Positions 23,801 through 34,696 of a stretch of DNA of 64,000 nt are shown here, in pieces (within the stretch, counting starts at the first letter, position 1; every line of letters begins with the position of its first letter). The notes under the pieces are model-generated. The model did not search any database, had not been told where the DNA came from, and saw nothing but the letters and a program-made list of their open reading frames with translations. Location of the stretch: positions 8,170,190-8,234,189 of the forward strand of contig OY987236.1 in assembly GCA_963920705.1 (NCBI GenBank), given 5' to 3'. The position numbers and the translations under genes are program-made. The stretch is from Odiellus spinosus. Its lineage: Eukaryota > Arthropoda > Arachnida > Opiliones > Phalangiidae.

Positions 23801-26215
23801 GATCGTAAAAACCCTCTGCACGCAATAAACTCCCATAAAAACCTCTTTGGGAATTTTTTACGGTACACCCCCGCATTTTACAATTGATAGGGATGATTAC
23901 GTTACTCGGAATCAATTTATGCATATAAGAAGAAATAATTAAGACGTTTTATATGACTAAGCGTCAAAAGATCTAAAATTAGCCTATACCGGAAATTCCA
24001 ACGGCCAGGGATCATGCGATTTAATGTTAAATCTGAATAAAATTGATATTAACTAATACGCTTTCTTGACATTTATGGGTCAATCAAAATCTCGTCGTTT
24101 AATGTAATAATTTCAACGCATTTCCACCTATTTATTATATAAATTAAACATATTTGGTCTGAAAGAAGCCGCGCCCTGCGTAGCGTACGAAAGGCTTCCC
24201 TGTTCCCTATGTTTTCCGTAGCCTAGGCCTAAGCACCGGCTTTTGGTCTAAAACGTTAGGCTTAGGATCGTATTCGCCCTTGGACATTATAGGATAAATA
24301 TAAATTATGGCTCACCCATTTTAGCCGGTTTCCTGTAAACGTTTATGTTCAACAATCCTTCCGATCACTTTCTCGTCGCTTTTCGTAAATCAGGTGAAGC
24401 CAATTTCCCACAAATTACTCGCTTTCATCTCCTTCGGTAGCGCAGGGATTCCGCCATGTTGTTTACTAGCTCCGCTTCTATGCGCTGTCAAGCTCAACTG
24501 AAGCCAAAAGCCAAAACCTGGGGAATTAGTCCATTCTCTTCACAGACGAAGGGGTGGCTGACTAGGAATGCTGCTCTCTTACGCAATAAAAACCTGCCTT
24601 GAATAAAAAACAAGATCAACAAGCCATTTTGAGTTTTGGAAAGCTTCTAAGGAGAGTTTAGGTGCAGAGAATAGTTCGCCCTCTATAAGTTCTCTCTTGC
24701 AAACCGGGAATATTAATTTAAATCTAACAGAGGAGAACTCTCCATCTACTTATTAATTCTCTATGCTAATATTCTTAGCTATACCAGTAGTGTCTCACCA
24801 TGACAAGCAATTTTAGCTCCTGGCATCAATGGTGGGAAGGTTTACAAACAAAATTTTCTTCTAGAAGGATTTGGACTTACCTAGTCTAGTTCACTTCTAT
24901 AATTTTAACTGTATATTACCCCGAAATCTCTAGTGGTTTTGATATAGTTTGAATGGTCGGAGACTAAATATACCCATTGCAATGTTATGGCTTCACTAGT
25001 CACGTGACTAGAGTTGGAAAAATATCCACCATGCCCAAAAAGTCAAAAACAAACAGGCTTGATAACTTTTTAGCCTTCAGTTGTTCGATATTTAAATATT
25101 TCATGGTTATGCTAAGATTCCTTTGCACCTAGATTTTCGACAAACTTAAATTTCCTTGGGATAAAATTGGCGGGAATTTAAAAACTCTTGTATTTTTCTT
25201 CAAATTTTTATTCATGAATAAACATTTTATCGATAAAAACAATTTTCTAACCTTTATTTTTTTGGTTTTAAGACTTAAAAAAAAAAGGGGGGAGGGGATG
25301 ATTCTTAACTTCAGATTATATAATTTTTTTTTCCCTGACTCTAAATGTTAGTCATAGCGCAATTTGTAATTAAATCGACTATATCAATTATAAACTGCTA
25401 GTCATAGGCTATAATTATACACTAGTTTTAACTGAGTATTAACTAAGGGGGATAAAAATCAGACACATTTGTAGAGAAGAGGACAAATACAAATATGAGA
25501 AATATGTATGAAAACGGCAACCGTTTAGCAAAAAACCGGCGCTCGTTTCTTTTTAAAATTATATCACAATTCACAAAAGATAAATCATTATCACGCAGAA
25601 TGCTTGGGAAAAAGTAAAAATAAAACAATTTTTCCAAAATTTCTTTAGTCGAGATAATAAGAGTCGTAATAATACCAAATTCAGATTATGGCAATTATAA
25701 ATATTAGACCTAGAACTATTCAGACTTCTAATTTTCTCTTTGTCACTCTTAATTTAAAACTAGTGTGGGCCGATATCGAAATTTCACCGATATGACGAAA
25801 TTGTTAAATTAAAACATATTTTGGTTTTGATGGCCACTTTTAGTGTTTTTTTTGGGGCGAAAAACAAAATTTTGCTTGAAATTATATTTTTTCGCCCAAA
25901 ATAGTCTTGTCATCTACCTTAGAATTTCGGTTATTTTGACAAAATCTATAAAAAGAATTGATTTTGGAGCGAAATCGCACCAAAACTCAAATTTCCGCGC
26001 AAAAATACTCATGTCACGAGGCCCATCTATCATCTAATTATACGCGGAATCGATGAATTAAAGATTAAAGTTAAGACTTATTTTATACTTTCAATAGAAA
26101 ACTTCTGGAATAAATTTTATATTATAGAAAAAAAAAAAAGTATCTAAAGACCCAAAATTATTTTAAAATTTAAATTTCCCCCCATTTTCTGTTTTTTTTT
26201 GTCTTAAAATATATA
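20874..26215. other. Intergenic between FEM1 and abLIM
   Basis: No supported exon on either strand. Contents seen: a TA dinucleotide run at 22996-23016; two direct ~50-bp repeats at about 23424 and 23509 (CCAATTTCAAT then TTGGT); CCTGGCTGTGGGTTCC at about 23150, faintly like the 16418 repeat; and a GC-richer patch at about 24150-24600 that may be promoter-like (listed separately). Confidence 0.5.
24400..24500. promoter_or_regulatory. Possible promoter-like patch
   Basis: A GC-richer island in AT-rich DNA contains TTCCGCCATGTTGTTTAC, which resembles a YY1-type CCGCCATNTT site, and CTCGCTTTCATCTCCTTCGG. It could be a distal 5' exon or promoter for either flanking gene, or for an unrecognised transcript. 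The composition and one motif are the only evidence. Confidence 0.2.
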
Positions 26216-29030
26216 TTAGTGTATGCTAATAAAACTTTCCAACCCGACTGGTACTTGTCCGCAATACATAATACGCTTCTCGACTATTTTACGAGCCGCC
26301 AAACATTTGAGCGTAATATGTTCTAAAGGATTAACTAAATTGGGTTTAATACCAGCCAACATCCGATGAGGGTGATTTCCGTTGCTGTTACGTCGATCTA
26401 AATGGGCACCGCACTTAAGTAGCACCCTAATTACTTCGGGCCTGTAATTGAGTCTCATCGAAGCCACGTGAAGAGCCGTGCTGTGATTAAGATTCGTGGC
26501 CTGAAATAGATAAAATAACGGATTAAATTTCGGTTTGTATCCTCAAACAAGAGGAGTTTACCTCAACATCAGAGCCACATTCGATCAATAGTTGCACAAC
26601 TTCTGGGCTGGGGAAGACATCGGTTAAAGCGTCTTCGAAGAAATTGTTGCTTTTTAATGTATTTTCGCGAGAGACAGCTAAATGTAGGAGAGAGTCTCCC
26701 ATAGAGTTAGTCGGATTGATACGAATAACTTTATGAAGAAGTCTAAGGAATGTAATTGGGTTTAGTCTATAAGCTTTTCATAAGTTTCCAATCACGCTTA
26801 GTTAACTTACCGGCGACTTTCGAGCATTTGTTCGTCAGATTTTGGTAATTGATTTAAAATGAAGAATAAAAATAGAAGAATTTTCAAAATCTTGTCGAAA
26901 TGATCTAATTGCTTCTTGAAAACCGGTTGGATACTCAATAAATTGATGGCCGATTGAAACTCGTTGACTAGTAACTCGATAATTCCAACAACATCTTCGT
27001 AATGAACTCTTTCGGGTAACAGACCAGCTGTGTGCTTTTCATTCAGATCGAAGAACAGACGAACTAACGTTTGACAATTAAACCAGCTAAGAGTGCAGGA
27101 ACTAATATTATTATAACTATAATCAGAAAATTAAAGAGAGAATGAAGTGGAAACGTTTAAATTTCTCTTCAAATTCACCTAAGCCTCTTTCCTTATAAAT
27201 TTAAAACAAGAATTCTTAATTAAAGGGAAATCCATGGAGAGTTAAAAGTCTTGCCATTCAACAGTATCCCGTGAAAATAATGAGAAGCGGGCACATTAGT
27301 TCAACAGAAAAATATTTCAAAGCAGGCTTTTGTTTGTTAATGGCGAGATTCAAATCTCCATGGATCATTGTTAAGTCTACTTTCCAAGTTAAATGATTTC
27401 TGGCTAAAAATCATTTTTTAAAATATAGTATTAAGGTTATCTAAATGATAAGGAAACAAAAGATAAAACACTCGTTGTCAGGCTTAATTATCCTTTTAAA
27501 TATTTCAATGAGTTAATGAAAACTTGTCTCATTTCATTCTCCCTTTAAGGAAAAAATTAAAAACTTACGCTTCTCCATGAAGTAGACTATCTTTAACCAC
27601 TCTTAACTCTAAAGCGTATCGCCATAAATCAATACAACGTTGATGTTGTAAACTATCGGCATACGCAGCCCCTCTATAATTAAAAATTTGAATTATAAAA
27701 ACGAATGGGAAAGAAATTTTTAAATTTTGAAGTTAGAATTTACCTGTACATGCAACGAAAAATCATGTCTTTATGCGTTTTGCCTAAAACCCTTTCAGTG
27801 ATTAATAACGATTGAATGTGCATGGCGTCAAGATCGTATGACAAGTTTTCTAACTCTTGAAACGTCTCAAACTCTTTCCTGAAGAGATACGCCGCTTTTG
27901 GAATGATATTCTGAGATTTTCTCAAAGAGTCTGCGCTGAAACCTTGCTCAGTAATATTTCGTAACGCGAGACCTTTTCTCCAACATTTTAGAGCGACTTG
28001 AATGTTGTGATGTTCATCCAGAAAAGTAGCTCCTAAGAGTTCTTGAGCCTCGGCTTGTCTCTCGATACTATAGTCTAAATTATCCAACAAATATTGAACT
28101 ATTTCCGTCGCTCCTTTCAAGCAAGCTGTCTGAAGAGCATCGTCTCCATATCGAGATTTTATGTAAGGATCGGCCCCGTGTTTAATAAGCAAAAGCATCG
28201 TCTCCATCCGGTGCTCTTGAATAGCGTAGTGTAAAGCAGTCTTTTGCTGAATGTCTTGCGCATTAACGTGAGCGCCATTTTTAAGAAGGAATCCGCAAAG
28301 GTCGACACTTTGAACCGAGTTTATCAGACAAGTTCCTCCATTGTGATTTGGTTTGAGAATATCGGCCCCATTTTCAACTAAGTAAGTGACTACGTCTAAG
28401 TGGGTCATGAAGCAGGCGGATCTAAACCAAATTTCATATTTTAGTTCTGCAGATTGTTTATAATAATTAACGTAACTAACCGAACTGGAGTTGATCCTGT
28501 GTCGGAAACTGCATTTACATTTGCTCCGTGACTGATTAGGCATTTAACAACGTTTAATTTACCCTGAAAGTAGGTTAAAATAAGAGATTAATCTAAATAC
28601 AAAGTCAATGATTTATGAAGCCACTTACAGCGACTGAGGCACACCATAATGGCGAGACATAATGAAGAGTTCTATCATCAGGAACCTCGTACGTGCCTTT
28701 CTGTTCAACATTAGCATCGCACATTGTAACCAAATATTCCACAACTTCGACATTTCCTGCGAATTTAAGTTTTCTTTATAAACCAGCTGATAATAATCCC
28801 ACTCCCACAAACAAAGGCTTACCTTTCTTAGACGCCAAGAACAAAGGGCTACATCCGTACTTCATCTTTGACACTATTTCTTTTCTCTCAGCTCGACTAA
28901 ACCTTTCTAATTTACTTCTAACTAAATAAGTTAATTTGGCTCCAGGAGCAGCCATTCTACATTCCGTGTATAAATCATTAAAAAGATTTTCTTTTACCGT
29001 GGCCTCTTCTTGCTTAGTTGGCGACCACAT
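26216..29030 (-). CDS. fem1: FEM1-family CUL2 substrate receptor (complete)
   Basis: FEM1 proteins recognise C-terminal degrons with N-terminal ankyrin repeats and recruit CUL2-Elongin B/C through a C-terminal VHL box (family knowledge). Eight in-phase exons, minus strand: 28823-29030, 28629-28756, 28481-28563, 27744-28421, 27569-27673, 26811-27101, 26562-26742, 26216-26500; 1959 bp, 652 aa, a usual FEM1 length. Visible landmarks: GNVEVVEYLV (ankyrin 2), GKLNVVKCLISHGANVNAV, GGTCL, KTALHYAI, the FEM1 signature ELLGATFLDE, then IQSLLITERVLG, YRGAAYADS, a second ankyrin pair (GDSLLHLAVS; STALHVAS), and a final VHL-box-like TLKCLAARKI to LESFISIH before TAA. The ATG chosen (MWSPTK) has a purine at -3; a TTG-led in-frame extension exists but is unlikely. 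Ankyrin 1 is diverged. Confidence 0.93.
27131..27548. mobile_element. MITE, TTAAAGGGAGAATG family, in FEM1 intron
   Basis: Left TTAAAGAGAGAATGAAG and right TTTCATTCTCCCTTTAA are inverted matches with TTAA at both edges. It fills the intron between the exons at 27101 and 27569. No ORF. Confidence 0.75.
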
Positions 29031-29594
29031 CTTCTTTGCCAAAAACAGCTTGAAAAAAAAATTGAAATAAAAGACAATCTAACTGGGTGAGTAATCTCTA
29101 ATCTGTAAAAACAACGAGCTCAACGCTAGTTTGTTACGAAAATAAATATCGCTAACCATACGTTAACGCTAATGAACTTATTGCAGCTGATAAGATTGCA
29201 TAGTTCCGAAATTAGCATAGCAACAAAAATAGACAATATGTCAAAAATATATATCTACAGCCTTGAAGTTGCGAAAAGCTATCACTTCGTGGCGCTTTTT
29301 ACCTACATGGTCCAATGATCGCCTGCACTTTGAGGCACCTTTTTTGACCAACAAACTTTTCATGCGGGATCATTGTTTTATTGTAAAGTTTAAAGTAGTT
29401 TATTAATACCAGTAATTCATATATAAATTATATATTTATATATGAATTTAATTTATACATATCTTTCAATTTATTCTGCACCTACAATTTTCAACCAAAA
29501 GGACTTGATATTTTCAGCTTTCAGTATATCGAACAATTTTGTATAGCCTTTTTAGGTGCATTAATTTATGCCTCAGACCCAGCTGTCTTAAAGG

Positions 29595-29755
29595 GACTAT
29601 CTCCGATTTTCAAATCCCCTTTAAAGTCGCCTTTTCTAGCTTAGCAGACGACGTTGTACAAAACAAATTGTACAGTCAAAGCTAGGCTGCGTGCGTAAGG
29701 GAAGAGCATTTTAAAGGGACAAGTTTCAGAGCAGATAGGGCCTTTAAAAACGTTG
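29595..29755. repeat. Dispersed repeat, inverted copy of 16418-16590
   Basis: The reverse complement carries TGCTCTGAAAC, TTCCCTTACGC, CTTTGACTGTACAATTTG and AACGTCGTCTGCTAAGCTAG, matching the repeat in abLIM intron 1. It lies about 570 bp upstream of the FEM1 start codon. Confidence 0.8.
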
Positions 29756-31534
29756 GCACACCCCTGAAAGTAAGGCTCTCTGATTTTTCACGAGTTTCAA
29801 ATGTAGGCCTAATATGAGTAGCATTTCAAAAATGTTCAAATTATATTTAGGGAGACTGCAAGGGGGTCCTTGAAACGTCTAAGGCTTCTATCTCAAACCT
29901 CGGTGTTATCCCCCTTAGTGAGGGAGGTTACAATATAACTAAAAATATTATGCATAGACCTTCGAAAAGAATGGTGACAGCCTCACTTTAAAACCAATGT
30001 AGATTGTGATACCTAATTATAACTTTGGTAAGACACAAATTCAGATTCTGCTTTCTAGGTAGTACCCCTATAGAAGATAGCATTTTTAATTAACAATGAT
30101 TAAAGACGAATATATTTATTCGTAACAGATAATATCCACTCCATACAGACACGGCTTTTAATACTACAACATTATTAATTGTATACTACACGTTGGAAAT
30201 ATACGAGCAGAAATTCGAGGCCATTTCTGAAAAACAAAAAAAAAAGTTTCTTTATCGTTTCTTGAACCCAAAACATTCGATAAAATTCTTGTTCTCTTTA
30301 TCTCAGGCACTTTTATAAAAATGTTAGTTTTCCAAATTTTTTTTTATAAGTATTAATCTCTTTACTCCTGAAACTTTCACTTTTCATTTGAGATTATTTT
30401 CCATAATTCAAACCATTTAAATATTTCCAACATTCGCCTGATAAAATTTCCTAACTTCTATAATTAAAAAAAAAACAAAAAAACTTTAATGGCCCCTAGA
30501 TTTGGTTTTGTTGCACTAACCCGAGCTACTTTTCAAAAGAAAAATTCCCAAAATTTAAAACTTAATATTTTTGGGGAAAGTGTAAAAATCCTTCTCCATT
30601 CAGCACCAACCTTAAAACGGTATTTTAAATCACTTAAATACCGTAAGGTAATTATTCAAAGCCTGAATCAAATTAATACAAAGCACCATTTTCAATTATC
30701 TCGGTCATTTTTGATTAATTTAAAAAATATTTTAATAGTTCTAAATTGGTTTCTTCAAAAATGTGCGTAATTTTTTTTGTTGTTGTAAAAAACGAGATTA
30801 CGTTATCCATCGAGTATTCTTGGCCATTTTATTATTATTTATAATTTAATAATTACATTTATACCTCGTATTTAGGGGGAAGGTGTGAATTTAAAGTTAA
30901 AATATTTTTAAACAACTACTCGGTAACTCTTAGGGTAGAGGACGATAAAAGGGGTTATAGGGATATATTAAAGAATACTGTGAATTTTGACCTATTATAA
31001 AGTGAATTTGAAAAAAGCCTACGTATCGATGACGTACATCCTAAATGGATTTAAATCCTCTTGATTTCACGCATGCTCCGAACGTACTTGGCAGATTTTG
31101 AACAGAAATTTCGAAAATCCCGAATTAAAATTTTACACTTGGGCGAAATATAATGGAACCAAATGTTTTTGGTAACCAAACTATAATGTAGATAATGGCT
31201 TGCTCTTCTTGCTTTTAAAGACGTAACGGTTTACGTCACTCACCTTTTTCTAAGAACGAATTTTACATATTAGTGCTTTCTCCCTACCAGAATAAGTTTA
31301 CACTCCATTTAATTAAAAGGCAATTTTATGTTAATATACTTTTTTAATAAAATATATATTTCTTAAGCTATGTGATGGTATCGATTGTCTATAATTTAAA
31401 ATGTTTACTGATAATTTCGTTGTCATTGTGTTTTGGTGTGTTTTAAGTGTTTAATACACTTCAAATATTAAAATTATAACTTCCGAAATATAATTAATAC
31501 AAGAGTTGAAAAGGAAATATTTAGATCATGCCTG

Positions 31535-31606
31535 CGTTCAGTAACTCTCAATGGTCTCATCGATGAATCAGAAACTTGTTTCTTCCCGATGAGAGTTACT
31601 GAACGT
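31535..31606. repeat. Hairpin between FEM1 and LGR2/rk
   Basis: CGTTCAGTAACTCTCA at 31535-31550 pairs perfectly with TGAGAGTTACTGAACG at about 31591-31606. A smaller palindrome (AGAAACTTGTTTCT) is in the loop. This could be a small foldback repeat or an RNA hairpin; 16 paired bases is short for a microRNA precursor. Confidence 0.7.
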
Positions 31607-31901
31607 AGCCGATGTCTCGCGCGCTGAGAAACTCCCTAAGTCACGAGCAACCTTTCTGTTTCAAAACATTTAAATTTTAATGGGATTTTCGAAATTTCGT
31701 CGTAAATTTCATTCAGATTGGAAGACGCGTTTTCAAACCTTAACTCCGCCAAAGATTCAAAGTACCACGTGACGATGGTACACCATTGTTTAAATTCATA
31801 AACATCTCTCCAAAAATATCGTTATATCCTTTTTTTCAGCGCTAACCTTGAATCCCTCGGAGCCGCTCCTTGTTACAGTTAGGCCTTTTCAATCCTTACT
31901 T

Positions 31902-31907
31902 TTTATT
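31902..31907 (-). terminator. Candidate polyadenylation signal of LGR2/rk
   Basis: AATAAA on the minus strand, about 90 bases downstream of the LGR stop codon. The AT-rich context makes chance occurrence likely, so this is a weak call. Confidence 0.35.
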
Positions 31908-31996
31908 TTTTTGTATATGAAGGAGATCTGTCCCGAATTCTAGTCATTAGGTGTATTTATACTTTTATAACAGTTCCGGTTGGCTATGTCAACCCC

Positions 31997-34696
31997 TCAC
32001 GTAATTCGACGCCGAGACTGTTCCAGTTCCTGTTGTTCCATTAATGGCGCGTCCTCGCTAGTGCGAACGCTAGCTCTCGGTGCGGCTTCCACAGTGAGAG
32101 GTAGACCCGAAGTAGAGGCCCTCGGCCTATCCGATATCGAAACGCGAGACTGTCGCCTTTCTTCGTCCAAGAAGACATCGTCCCTTTCGGAATCAGAATC
32201 ATCTTCCATGAACCCGCGTACGCCGGATATCAAAGACCCGGATCTCCGTTGAGGTTGAGAATTGGATACGGACCTACCAGGCGCGTTTCTCCAGTCGGAA
32301 AAGTTCGACGCGGTCGGGCGGGAATGAGAAGCTAGAGCCACTTCGCTTTTAGAGCTCTGTAATTTACCAGTATGTTGGGCGGCAGGGGTGCAAGTTACCG
32401 CGACTGCGGAACCTGAAGTTTTGTTCTTTCGCAGTCGACTAGGTCCAGCCGAGGCCAGTTCTAATTTGGATCGCGTCTTACTACGCGGGCTTTGACTAGA
32501 CAAAGATCTGAGTATGGCGGCCGGTAAGCTTCGTAGCGACAATTTCTTCAAGGAATTTTCCGAGACGGTTTTGTTCTCAAGTTTGGCGGGCGAGGAATCG
32601 CGCAAACTGGTCGTGCTACTAGATTTGGCGGCGCGAACATTCTCCTCGCTCACGTGCAGCCTCTCGAGGCGCGAACCGTTCGACTGACGACTGACCGGCA
32701 GTCTGTCCATGGGTGGAACGTGGTCGGCTCCTTCAGATTCTCGAAAAGTGGCCGATACGCTAGTGGGCAACAAGGGATCATCGACCCCGTCCCCGTCTTC
32801 CCGGAAATTAATGCTGGCAGTGGTAGTAACGGTCGTCGTTGTCGCCGTGCTCGAATTGGTAGCGTCCGGATTGTCCTTCGAGTCGCCGTGACCTCCTTCC
32901 GCCGTCGATTGATCGGTGGAGACAATAAGGTGCTCGTCTTTCGAGGTTGAAACCTCGCTGCTCTCTTCGTTGCTCGTCTCGGCCAAGCGATTGTAGAAGC
33001 AAGTGAACTTTTCCTCCAATTCTTTACTCTTGAACGTCAAGGGCGGACTAGTTTCCTTTCGAGCACAAGCGGGACACAGATCCGTACCCGCCGGACCTCG
33101 AACAATTAAGCCCGCCGCCGTTCCGTAGGGCGGAGACTTTTGGGGAAAAGGCCTCATCTCGATTCCTCCGCATCGGCCGTGAACCGCGGCTCCTCGGTTA
33201 CTCACGGCGCAATCGTCGACGGCTCCTTGCCGACACAATTTGGGTTTATCCTTACTGACGCTCATCATGCCGCGAGTCAACCGAGAAACCGGCCCCTCCG
33301 AAGCGAAACCCGGTTTTTCCCTGAGAGACGAAATCGTGCCTCCTCGACCGGTGTTGGGCGGAGAGCCCGCCGGTATGGCTTGACCATCGACTAATCCTGC
33401 TGCGGTGGCCCCTGCTGCGGCCGCAGCCACCCCTTGAGCCGCCCGTTCCCTGAGACTGTGGGTGAACTGACCCCGAGCCGTTCCCGAATTAGCGTCGCTA
33501 CTAACGCTGGAGCGAGACATCCTGAAAGTCGAAGTGGAAGAATCTTGTCGGCTGCAAGATAAATTGGAATCTTGCGATTGTTTTCTGGTAACGGACCACG
33601 AGGTTCTTCGATTGGCTCTTTCCAGGAGTCTAAGAGGGACGTTACCCTGCCGCCAGCTGTCCGACCGCGACGAAAAGTTCTCGCTGGAGATAGAGGACGC
33701 GCGCTTGTGATTACCGTGTTCCATATTCTTTTGAATCTGAGCGATGGCGTACGTATAGTCGTTACCGCGCGAACCGTCTCGCGCTTGATCTTGGCAAAAC
33801 AAATACCTGAGGGCCAAGGCTTTCCAGCCTCTGCGAGACCCGAATAATGTCCTCCTATCGGGTTGTTTAGTAATATGACACATGCAGGCTAGCGGTTCGC
33901 TGCCGCTGTTGACCCCGGCGAGCATTCCGCCGGGGACCAAACCAGGGCCGCCGCTTTTGCGTTCAGCTGCCGAGTTGGTGTTGGCCGGAGTGTGTCGGTT
34001 GCTGAAATTGGAGCTGTGTCGGCAACGGCCGATTCCACGCGTGACGCGACTCTCCTCGATTCGCTTGCAGATCAGGACGCAGTCTTTCTTGAACTGTTTG
34101 GTGAAGATGGCGTACAAAAATGGATTGGCGCAACTGTTTAGCGGCAGAACGAAGATGGTGAAGACTTTTGCTTCTTCCAGGGAGATCAATTGGAGGCCGA
34201 AAACGGCCGTAAGGGAGAAAAAGGCGATGGGAGCCCAGCAGACGAAATCGGTGAAGACTAGCAATGCCATCCTTTTGGCGATTCTGGAATCGTTCGAATT
34301 CCAAGCTTGAGAGCCCCGAATGGCGCAGTACATCTTCAAGTAACAACCCATCAGGATCAGGAAGGCCACGCCGTTGATCAAGATCAAGAAAACGACGTAG
34401 GCTAACGATCCCGAGTCGTGAACGTCGAAGGGTAGACAGACGGCGAACTTGCGATAGTCGCTGACACCCACGAGCGGCAGGATGGACATGACTAGAGCGA
34501 AGGCCCAACCGCAACTCATGATGTACCCGGCGTGCTTCAGGGATAACCTCTTATTTAAATGCATCGCGTGGGTGATGGCGTAGTTACGCTCCAAGGTAAT
34601 GACCGACAGAGTGTAGACGGACAATTCGCTGCTCAAGACCCCCAAAAAACCGGCTATCTGGCAACCGGCCGAATACTGCCATTGAATGGCAAAAAC
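31997..34696 (-). CDS. rk: rk TM3-TM7 and giant cytoplasmic tail exon
   Basis: 2700 bp, 899 aa. TM3 ends with ERN in the DRY position; the TM3 Cys (SAGCQIAG) and the loop-2 Cys (AVCLPF) are kept; TM6 has CWAP; TM7 has NPFLY. The tail after TM7 is about 700 residues: RGIGRCRHSSNFSN, then Ser/Arg-rich stretches (SSISSENFSSRSDSW), an Ala-rich tract near the middle and an acidic DDSDSERDD near the end. The exon is far richer in GC than its surroundings, which makes long open frames on the other strand. Confidence 0.95.
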   Translation of the reverse strand, partial: VFAIQWQYSAGCQIAGFLGVLSSELSVYTLSVITLERNYAITHAMHLNKRLSLKHAGYIMSCGWAFALVMSILPLVGVSDYRKFAVCLPFDVHDSGSLAYVVFLILINGVAFLILMGCYLKMYCAIRGSQAWNSNDSRIAKRMALLVFTDFVCWAPIAFFSLTAVFGLQLISLEEAKVFTIFVLPLNSCANPFLYAIFTKQFKKDCVLICKRIEESRVTRGIGRCRHSSNFSNRHTPANTNSAAERKSGGPGLVPGGMLAGVNSGSEPLACMCHITKQPDRRTLFGSRRGWKALALRYLFCQDQARDGSRGNDYTYAIAQIQKNMEHGNHKRASSISSENFSSRSDSWRQGNVPLRLLERANRRTSWSVTRKQSQDSNLSCSRQDSSTSTFRMSRSSVSSDANSGTARGQFTHSLRERAAQGVAAAAAGATAAGLVDGQAIPAGSPPNTGRGGTISSLREKPGFASEGPVSRLTRGMMSVSKDKPKLCRQGAVDDCAVSNRGAAVHGRCGGIEMRPFPQKSPPYGTAAGLIVRGPAGTDLCPACARKETSPPLTFKSKELEEKFTCFYNRLAETSNEESSEVSTSKDEHLIVSTDQSTAEGGHGDSKDNPDATNSSTATTTTVTTTASINFREDGDGVDDPLLPTSVSATFRESEGADHVPPMDRLPVSRQSNGSRLERLHVSEENVRAAKSSSTTSLRDSSPAKLENKTVSENSLKKLSLRSLPAAILRSLSSQSPRSKTRSKLELASAGPSRLRKNKTSGSAVAVTCTPAAQHTGKLQSSKSEVALASHSRPTASNFSDWRNAPGRSVSNSQPQRRSGSLISGVRGFMEDDSDSERDDVFLDEERRQSRVSISDRPRASTSGLPLTVEAAPRASVRTSEDAPLMEQQELEQSRRRIT

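Larger units (their letters stand above)
29031..31996. other. Intergenic between FEM1 and LGR2/rk
   Basis: Holds the presumed FEM1 promoter (about 29040-29350, no clear core motif), a copy of the 16418 repeat at 29595-29755, a hairpin at 31535-31606 and the presumed 3' UTR of the LGR gene. The 93-codon plus-strand ORF at 30489-30770 has no family resemblance and I do not call it a gene. Confidence 0.5.

Noticed and set aside
32654..34310. Several plus-strand ORFs of 60-142 codons opposite the last rk exon
   Set aside because: They are antisense shadows of a GC-rich exon; products are Arg/Ser/Pro-rich without family resemblance.
33963..34514. 183-codon minus-strand ORF overlapping the TM exon
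   Set aside because: It is in another frame of the rk TM exon, which itself encodes clear TM3-TM7; Arg/Leu-rich shadow.
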